Shown: positions 52,601 through 61,600 of the stretch, in pieces
How the letters are laid out: every line of letters starts with the position of its first letter
How positions within the stretch are numbered: the stretch's first letter is position 1
Assembly: GCA_008508345.1 (NCBI GenBank)
Contig: QNGE01000111.1
Span: 23,958 to 87,957 of the forward strand
Source: Paragonimus westermani
Lineage: Eukaryota; Platyhelminthes; Trematoda; Plagiorchiida; Troglotrematidae
Direction: 5' to 3'
Length of the DNA: 64,000 nt
Translations under genes and position numbers: made by a program
The notes under the pieces: model-generated
What the model was told of the DNA's origin: nothing
Seen by the model: only the letters and a program-made list of their open reading frames with translations
Databases searched by the model: none

Positions 52601-55600
52601 TAGATCCACCAAATCAGTCGAGAAACACGACAATCGATGACCGGCGATACATATGACGCTGATTCGAAATTTGACGAACAGTAAAAATGTGACCTATACA
52701 TTCTCGTCCAGTGAGAAACCGTTTGTTCTTCCCTAATGTTTACCCCCCCCCCCAATTGCAGTGAGTTGACAAAACAGTGGATACCAGAACCCTAGCAATG
52801 ACGGGGGTCAAGCTCATTCCCCTATGGTTTTGACAAGAGCCCCGGACTCTGTTCTTAAATATTAAAACTATCATCAAGTGATTTCAGCATGGGGCAATGG
52901 TCTCCGTCAACCACAAAACTGGAAGCAATTGCGTCAGGTCTCTACTAAAGCTTCCAAATTTTTTGGAAAAGTACCGGCATGAGATGATCTGGCGCAGCAG
53001 CCCTATCGTATTTAAGAGCCGAAATGCATATAGGGACCTCAGTCTTAGTGGACGGTTATGAATCTACCGACTAGGGTGTCACATTACAAGTGTGTAGTGG
53101 AAACACAACAGAAAAAAGAGACCAGCCAAACTGAACCTAAAAGTATTCTGTCCAGCGTACTAACCTTCTGGAATTATTATAGATAAGTGTGCCATCTGCC
53201 CCATTGGTGGCTTCACTAACAAACGGTCGCCTAGAACCAGTACCACAGATAAGTTTGAAGAATCTGCCAGTGTTCCCTGAATCAAAACCGATTTCCACTT
53301 CCCAACTTTCTCCGTTAACCAATCCTCACGATCAGCGATTACGCTACGTTTCAGTTTCCTACGGATATCTCTCTTAAACTTGTTACATGAAGTGCCAGGA
53401 GGACTGTTCCGTCTGGCATCTAACAACTTTAAGAATTTCTCCAAAATTCAGTGTTTGTTTGGTCCACAAATCTCCGTGCCACACGATACAGTACCTGTTT
53501 CATATTTCGGTTTAACAGCCGTGAGGATATTCGGAATGAGAAGTGGTAAGCCTGCTTTCTAAGCTGCTTTGCTACTTATGTTTTACTGACGGCATAACCA
53601 GGTTCTTAACAGCCAGCCGTTGTTATCGGTGGGGTCCGTACCCAGCAAAAGTAAAAAACGAAATGAAAACGTACTAACGCATGGTCTGAATCCAAATATG
53701 CGTTCCAATGAGCATGATACTCTTGAAATAACAACAGCTAGGTGGGCTATCTGAGACCAGGCCTGATTCGGAGAGGAGGGTGCCAAGTATAGCAATGACG
53801 CGTACGATGCCTAAAACTAGTGCTGACCAAGAATAGCTCATGCTCAGCACAGTTGTGACAGTCATCCGCCATTATCCGAGCAATGTGATGCTATCCAAAA
53901 CTTGCCAACTAAATGAGATACGCCTACAACAAGACCGCCTACCTGGGCGGTCATACTGCCGACCAGAATGACTATGTCGTAACCACGTGTCAACCGAAGG
54001 AGAGCGACCATATTCGAGTAAATGCATCGTTCCATACGTTGACTACCGTTCCAGATTTTTATCTCCGAAATGCAACAGACGTCCGCATTTAACGAGTCTA
54101 ATGTTCCTGCGAGAGTGGCCTGTTGATCTATCTGTTTTACAGTGTGAACGTTCAAGTCAATCACATTAATTCGCATTCTAGATCTCCGGAAGAGACGAGG
54201 GATACCTGAGGCTGAAGAATAAGAGATGGAACTTACTGGGACATTGTTACTATAATTAGCTATATCTGTGTGTAGAACCTGTAGAGTAATTACTAGAAAT
54301 GAGGTTCGGGAGGGGTCTGGGAGCTAAATTTGATAAGATGGTGAAAGAGGGGTCAGCGGTAGCATGTTTCCGCTAATCCACCCTGCTGTATGCAGCAGAT
54401 AGGACGACCCGGTTTATACTGAGTATTCAAAGTTGTATACGAGCTGAGATACTGCCAGGACGCCCAGACCTAGGTAGGAGAACCATCAGGGGGTACTCAA
54501 CCAAAGTCTTTGGCTCAAAAGCCCGTACTGTAAGGAAGCGGTTAGGTGACACCAAAACCGGTAAATTTTTGAAGATGTCAGCCTTCTTCCAACCCTCAAC
54601 CTGGAAGACCAGAAGACTGTGGTTTTTCAGAACTTTACCTATTGGCCTAGTTGGTGTGAATAACTCTGTCAGTCCCGTTTATCCTAATAGATCATCAAGG
54701 TGCTCAAGCCGTCACATCGTGTCAAGGTCCAGTCTCGTCATGACGGTCAGTCGCCATAAATAGACAGGAGTGCGTTCTTCGAGTAAGCCGATGACGTTGT
54801 TTTCGATGTGACCCTACCTCTCACCTCACATTCCTACTGCAATACTGTTTGTCTGGCTTGATTAGGTAGTCAAACGCTCGTAACCTGTCTATTGAATATC
54901 TCAAAGTGCGAGCATTTTGCATTCACCTGTAAATGGTAATCGATGACAAAGGCTGATAGAGTAGCGCATTATGTCACATCCAAATTATACCCATTCCACG
55001 AAAGTTCTCAATTAAGTACTTCGAAGTTACAGTGTAAAACAACTTCTGGTGTCTTCTTCACATTAACGACGTTCCCCTGAGTCAGGAGGCCCACTTGATG
55101 ATCTTCTGATAGGTTTTATACAAAAAATCCAACACATATGAACAGATTTATTAAGTTTTAGCCCAAAGCAGCGGGAGTGCATGTATATGTCGAAGTTGGT
55201 GCTACATTTGAAATTACGTGTCTTTCACTGAGAAAACCCTGGGGGACAACCGTCATTCTCTTTTCCCAAATCTAGTTTGATGTTCATACAAACGTGTAAG
55301 AATCGCATACACAGGCTCTTGTATTCTCGCTCCCAAGTGTTTACATCTACCGTGGCTAACAATTCTAGCAAGAATTTTAGTAATCATGACTTCTGAAAGC
55401 TCACTGAAAAGCTTATCACAAAACAACATCATTTTAACACGGAAAATAAACTGACAATTTGGCGGTTCCACTTTTATCCAAATATCGTAAATCATGTTTA
55501 ACTTGTCAGCTTTGCGATGGCTTTGATTGCTAAGACCCCACCTAATTAGTGAAAACGTAATTCAAAGCAAGAGGTTTTCGGTTCCAATTTCGACCAAACA

Positions 55601-58600
55601 ACTTGATATCTCCATATATCAGAGAATCGGGTAGAGTATCTACTCGATAATGCGCATGGCGAAACCATATTCTCAGTTCTAGTTTCAACTGACGTTAGAG
55701 AAGTATGACTCAAATATCAATCTCCAAAACGTTCACATAACCGACGTGATTGTTATCAAGAGGATGGATAAGATTTACCGCCTTAAAGTGGTGGTCAACA
55801 TCAGTAAAACTACCAAGACGCCCAGTGATGCTCAATGCCAGACTTACACATCCACGAATGATCCCATACACTCTGGGATGTACCAATTAAAAATGGAAAG
55901 GCTTGGAGCCGATTCCCACAGTGTTGTGTATAAGTGTGCAATAAAGGCCGCATTGTCTTTCATCTTATCCTTCCTTTTACTCAATAAGAAGTTTTCAAGG
56001 CCACATGACCTGATTTGATAATCGATTCGATGCTCTAACCTGACTGCGGCGTTTCACACTGAGTTTAGTACACAAATCAAGATGTGGACAAACACGCACT
56101 AAACGCATTCAAGCAAGCTGTTCTGACTGTCAACCGGTTTGTAACATCTATGGCTCATTACATATGTGGTTGCATTCGAATTTTTTATTCACACAAGTCT
56201 GACGCCGACCGACCGTACCGTTGTACAAGAATAGAAGCCGCAAAAAAATCCGAGCTATTTTTGCCGTGGATCACCCACCTTATGGCTGGAGTCAAAGCAA
56301 CACACGCATGTAACTCAAGACTTAATAGACGATGACACAGTGTCACTGGTACTACGCTCGCTTGCTTGCTTAGAATATGGTGCAATCATGATACACTTTT
56401 CTTCAACGATGGTCTAATCTGATGCTTAAGATATCTGGTTACTATGGCGTATCATTTTTTCAAGTCTAGGCACAAACTAACGATCGCTATGTAGAATGAG
56501 TAAGTTAGCCCCCGCTCTGCTGGTATGTTTGAACCAGAACGTGGTCGGTGGGTTCTGATGAGTACGATAGCTATGACGAAATCGGTCGTGGAGTACAGAA
56601 TCTTTGAAACAAGCAAGAAGTGTGTAGGTTGGCATTTATTTATCATAGGCTTAAAAATTGTCTACACCTTATAAAAGAGCAGTAGATTAGTGTTAGTGAT
56701 AAGTCCACCTCTAGTCTCGAGCCAGTTAGCAGCGACATCCGTGAGAAGTGTTCGGCTTGGCGGACGACCATTTGGAACTCTCTGCACACGGCCCAACCAA
56801 CCAAATCAATGTGACCGTTAGGACTGAATGGATGAACTTGCTCGACACTCGCTTACAAATAGCCGCCACTTAATCATGTCGCTGCTTACATGTTTGTGTC
56901 AACCGATGTGTGACTGAACGCCGGTATCAACAGTTGAATATTCGATCGCATATTAGCGTGTATCCTAAACAGAATGTGAATTGTGTAAACAAGCTCCGAA
57001 TCAAAATACGAATATATGATGTGTTTACAATCAATCCCGAATGCACTAGGACAGGGGACCAAACCGCTGGATCAGGAACCACCCTAAAAACTCATATTCT
57101 CTATAAGAATAACTTTGTATGTGCGAAAATGAATTAGACATCCTGTCTGATGTTAACGTTTTGACAACCGATGATGGCGTTAAGAGTGCTCATATGAGCC
57201 AAGTTTAATCTAATGCAACAGATCGGTATCACGATAGCGGACTAACCTCAGCTGATGTTGATGACTGCTTAACGAAAAGCTGTTGAAATTGACCAATGAG
57301 TAGCGGGTTTAAAGTGTTCAACGCAGATGTAATTGAGACGTTTAGTAAACTTACAGATAAAGACAACGATTTGCTGAGTTACTACCTACCACCTTGAGTA
57401 GGACAGATGGCCACAAGTTGTGAACATCTGAACACGTCGTAGATATGATATACCGACAAACATTTGAATGTGGAACGTGTATGGCATTGAGTACACACAT
57501 TTTCCTTGTTTCAACGCGGACAGAAGTTAACGGACTTTTGATCATAAACTTTGGGTGGCACAATGGAAACAATGTTTTATAATTAAGTATATCCGAGAAA
57601 AAGGTGTTCATGAAACATCAAATGTAGTCAAACACGAACAGATGCATAGACTGAGTCGCTCCATCTTGCGAGAGTCATGTGCATCAAATGGCATAGGGAG
57701 CCACTGTATAAACCGATAAATTAGGTAATCAAACAGAGATTCAATTCACAAAGGCCTACACTCGAGGTTAGCTTTTGCTAGAGCTCATCAGTAGTGTATA
57801 TTCTTGTCACATTCGGGATTTAAACTTCAGCTACGTTCCCATTCGGCAACCGTGTTGACTAGCGCATCAGTGTTTTCACATCAGGCAAGACCGAGTTGTC
57901 ACACACGAACGCTCAGCTACACTCACTCGTGAATACTGCTCAAGTTCCTCGAGAACAAACACACTGACTGTTCTGCCAGCTCCATTTGAAGACCCTATCA
58001 AGTTGAGATCACAGAAATCATCAAACCTGTCAAGCGATGTTTTGACTACTGATAAATAGTACAGGGTTTAGTTGACACAAGTTGAACAGTCCTAACAACC
58101 GATAACGGTATTTGCATTCATACAACATTCATATAGAATGCCTATTTCAAAAAGAAGCAATAACCGTGAGATCCGGTCTTGTTCGAACCCAACAATATTT
58201 CAGTTTCTATCAACTAAAGTTCCCAGCAATGATCAGCAATGAAAACAGCGTTCAGCAAGCTTAAAGATATCTGTTCAAATTTGGAGAGAACCGTGAGATC
58301 ACCTACTGGAATTAACAGGACAGTCAATGCGCTTGCTATTGAGGTGATCGGGCAAATTGGGCAGTACATGCAACTGTCGCTAAGGGTTTTCATATGATAA
58401 TTTAGTCGTACCTAATGTGAGATCGGCAACACAGTGGGCAACAGGTTGCCTCATTAAAGCGTGACCGAAGTTCATACAACGACCGTAGGAAGGTTATGTA
58501 CTACTGACAGGCACTACAAGAGCGAAACTTAAGGTCCAGTGCTTATTTTCGAGAGTGACCGAATGAGCGAACTATGTGGGTTCGAAGGATGTGACAAATC

Positions 58601-61600
58601 GTAAATGATGTTCAATTTATATCAACTGAATAGGCTACCACGTATTAATGACTACAAAATGTTCTCGTAACAATTCCGGTAATCAGCACTAAGATGTCTA
58701 CCAGGATGTGAGCAACCAGTTTGTAAGATTAGTGTGGCACTCAGGAAAAAGCTTCGTTTCGGCTTTCACTATTCCGCCTAGGTTATTGCCCTTACTTCAG
58801 TTCAGCCAAACAGTGGTATCATTTGCACCAGGGAGCCTGATCAGCCATAACTTCTCTTAGGTTCATCAATTCCGGACCGAGCCTGCCAGAGAGCTTTCAA
58901 CCTCGGAGACAAATTCGATCAACAGTGTCCAATCTGCTGGTACCAATCTTCATTGCCCGACATCAAGACATAGCCTGTGTTGTGCACTCCCACTGAACAT
59001 TATGATGTAGACACAAGAAGAACGGATTACGTTTACGTGTCGTGACTAACGATGATATGACACAACGGTCCTTACAAACACTCCAATAGATCAGTTAGTA
59101 AACTGTGGAACAATTATACTTAAAAGGAAAGTGAATACATACCATGACCGTACGAATTGAAGGTAGTGCACGTTTCCACCGGGTCCGGAGAGCCTGGCAG
59201 TTTGTCTGCGGCTGACTGGAAAAACGAGTTCGCGTGTTGTTCGATGCCCTCGTCTTCTTCTGTTACCGGACCTGTGGAACCGGATGGGTTGTAATAACTA
59301 CGATCCGGCTGTTTGCGACCACTTAACCGTGTGGGTGACTGACTGATCGCTGCCGGATTAACACCTCCGGCCCTCACACCGTCAGAGAAAGTGTAACCCA
59401 TAAACGGGGTTGGATAGTAAATAGGCCCATTACGACTGGAATCCATCGGTTGCGAGGTATTCACATTACTAATTAGCATGGTGGGTTGACCGGCGGTACT
59501 ACCAATACAGTTGGTTCCGTACGTCGCTTGATTTGAAGAAGCTTGACTTGTACTCATGAACTTGGGTCCGTTTGTACTATTGTTATTGTTGTTAGTCACT
59601 GGATGTCCAGACACGCTGGAACCTTCACTGATGCTCCGACAGATAGCGTCTTGTGATAAACGACGCCGATTAACTTGCGAAGAAGATCGTTGACCATTGG
59701 CTTGATGCCAATTGCTAATATTAGTGGTATCTACGGGGATGTTTCCGGGGCTTTGAAGCATACAAGTTGGTGTCGCATTGGCAGAAAGTAGGACTGTTTT
59801 ATCTTGCGCATTCCCCATGGACACGTAGATTGGAGAACCTAATTTGTGACCACCGTTCGAACCACCCCACCGACTAGATGTCATTGTGCCGCCTGAGAAG
59901 AGGGCACCGCCAAATCCGCTCCCACTACGGATTGACCCGTTTCCATGCGGGCTCATCGGACTGTGAAGCAGGTGTGTATTTTGTGTGTCCAATGGACCGC
60001 ACACGGCGGCATTGTTTACCGTTTGTCTGATCACCTCATCCGGACAACGACAACCGTATCGACAAGTACCACGACACCGACGTCTTGCATGTAAGCGACG
60101 CAGGCGGCAAATGTAGAGCCAAGTGATGATCAGCACAATGAGTAAAATCAGACAAGCGCAAGATAGTGATACAGTGGCTAGGAACCAACTCATTGGATCC
60201 GTTCCAGCTGGCAAGCTGATCCAGAACGCAGACGATTCGGACACACTGAGTTGCTTCCCTTCTTCCTGGCTGCCATGGTTTGCGATCCGATTCTTATTCA
60301 TTTCTTTTCTAAATGTCATGTCTTCTCCACCCTGTGATAGAGGCGGGGTTGGTGACGGCTGCAAACCAAGCGTTGGTGATGGAGGCGGTGGTGGTGGTGA
60401 AGTTGTGGTCTGCTCGGGACAGCGGATGTGTTCAACACACAGAACATGATTGTACTGTTTGTCTGTTTCGATCATGACAGCAGGTTCGTTGCCTTTGGAT
60501 GGAAAATACATGAAGCTGGCGCGGAAAGAAAAACGTCGAAAGCGGTCGGCCAGTGGAAATTCCAGAGTTTGGTTGAAACGTCCACTCTCCACAAGCTGTG
60601 AGTGGAATACAAAGAAAAAGCCATTAGAAATCACAAATCATCATCATCATAGACAGCAATACATCTTTGAAAAGTGCCAGCACAAGGTAATCTGGACCAG
60701 CAGCCTTGTTACGCTTGAGAGCCGCAATGCAATTGCGGACCTCAGTCCCAGTGGGTAGTTCCAAGTCTACTGACCAGGGCACTACATTACAAGTTTGTGG
60801 TGGCAACGCAGTAGAAGCAGGAGGCCCGTTAAATTGACCCTCAAAGTGTTCCACCCATCGCTCTAACCTTCTGGACTTATTATAGATGAGTGTGCCATCT
60901 GTCTCGGTGTTAGCTTCACTCATAGACAGTCGCCTGGGACCAGTGGAACGGATAAGCTTAAACAGTTTGCCAGTGTTTCCTGAAGCACAAGCAGTCTCCA
61001 TCTCCTTAACTTTCCTTAATAACCAAGCCTCACGATCAGCCTTTAGGCTACGTTTCAGTTTTCTACGGACATCTCTTCTAGACTTGTTATATGAACTGCC
61101 AGGAGGGATGTTCCTTCTGGCTTCTAACAACTCCAGGGAAATCATAAATATGGAACAGTTAAACAGCCTGATGTCCAGACAACATTGTTTCAATGAGGTA
61201 TATTAAAACTTTATTTGGTAATCTGAAACTAATTCATCATTACGGTTTGAGGTCCGGCTGCTGTGAAACTTTTGCCGCGATTTTAAGCTATCTGACTTAG
61301 AGAAAAGAGCTTATTCAGAACAGTTGCTTATTACAGTGGTCGAACTAAACTGTTTGTCATCATCAGCAGTTCCTTTGAAAGATATTAGTAACCCGGTAAG
61401 TCTCTATGATCACTAATCTTTTTAAAGCTTACAATCCAATAGCTACCTAGGTACAACCGTGTTGCTACCTGGTCAGAAGTTTCATGGGTAAATTTTCTTG
61501 ATTTCCACATTTCAGTGACCTTCTGAAATCGTCTCGTCTATCCACCACACCTTAAAACCAGATTTCTCCAGAAATTTTAAATGGAATAAATGATCTGCAA

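Larger units (their letters stand above)
51747..54678 (-). mobile_element. RTE-like LINE retrotransposon, decayed, with an SINE nested inside
   Basis: Bounded by a perfect 11-bp direct repeat TTATCCTAATA at 54679-54689 and 51736-51746. On the minus strand, in order: a ~500-bp 5' leader; the endonuclease start near 54176 (RINVIDLNVHTVKQ, DVCCISE); a mid-endonuclease block at about 53,900-54,030 (DIVILVGSMTAQVG, where the usual GDMNAQ has become GSMTAQ); the endonuclease end with LDSDHALV near 53,690; the linker at 53,160-53,440 (ARRNSPPG, DIRRKLKR); RT start (AAAPDHLMPVLF) near 53,000; NHRGMSL near 52,830; LYSHTSALVRVY near 52,500; FVMDEIME near 52,410; and a broken catalytic box DYDDG at 51909-51923. 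It then jumps to a 3' hairpin and a short ATGATG tail. Frameshifts, stops and deletions make it dead. The net LINE length of ~2.5 kb is short of the usual ~3.2 kb for RTE. Confidence 0.8.

Noticed and set aside
60123..60449. 108-codon plus-strand open frame
   Set aside because: Antisense shadow of the large coding exon at 59143-60595.
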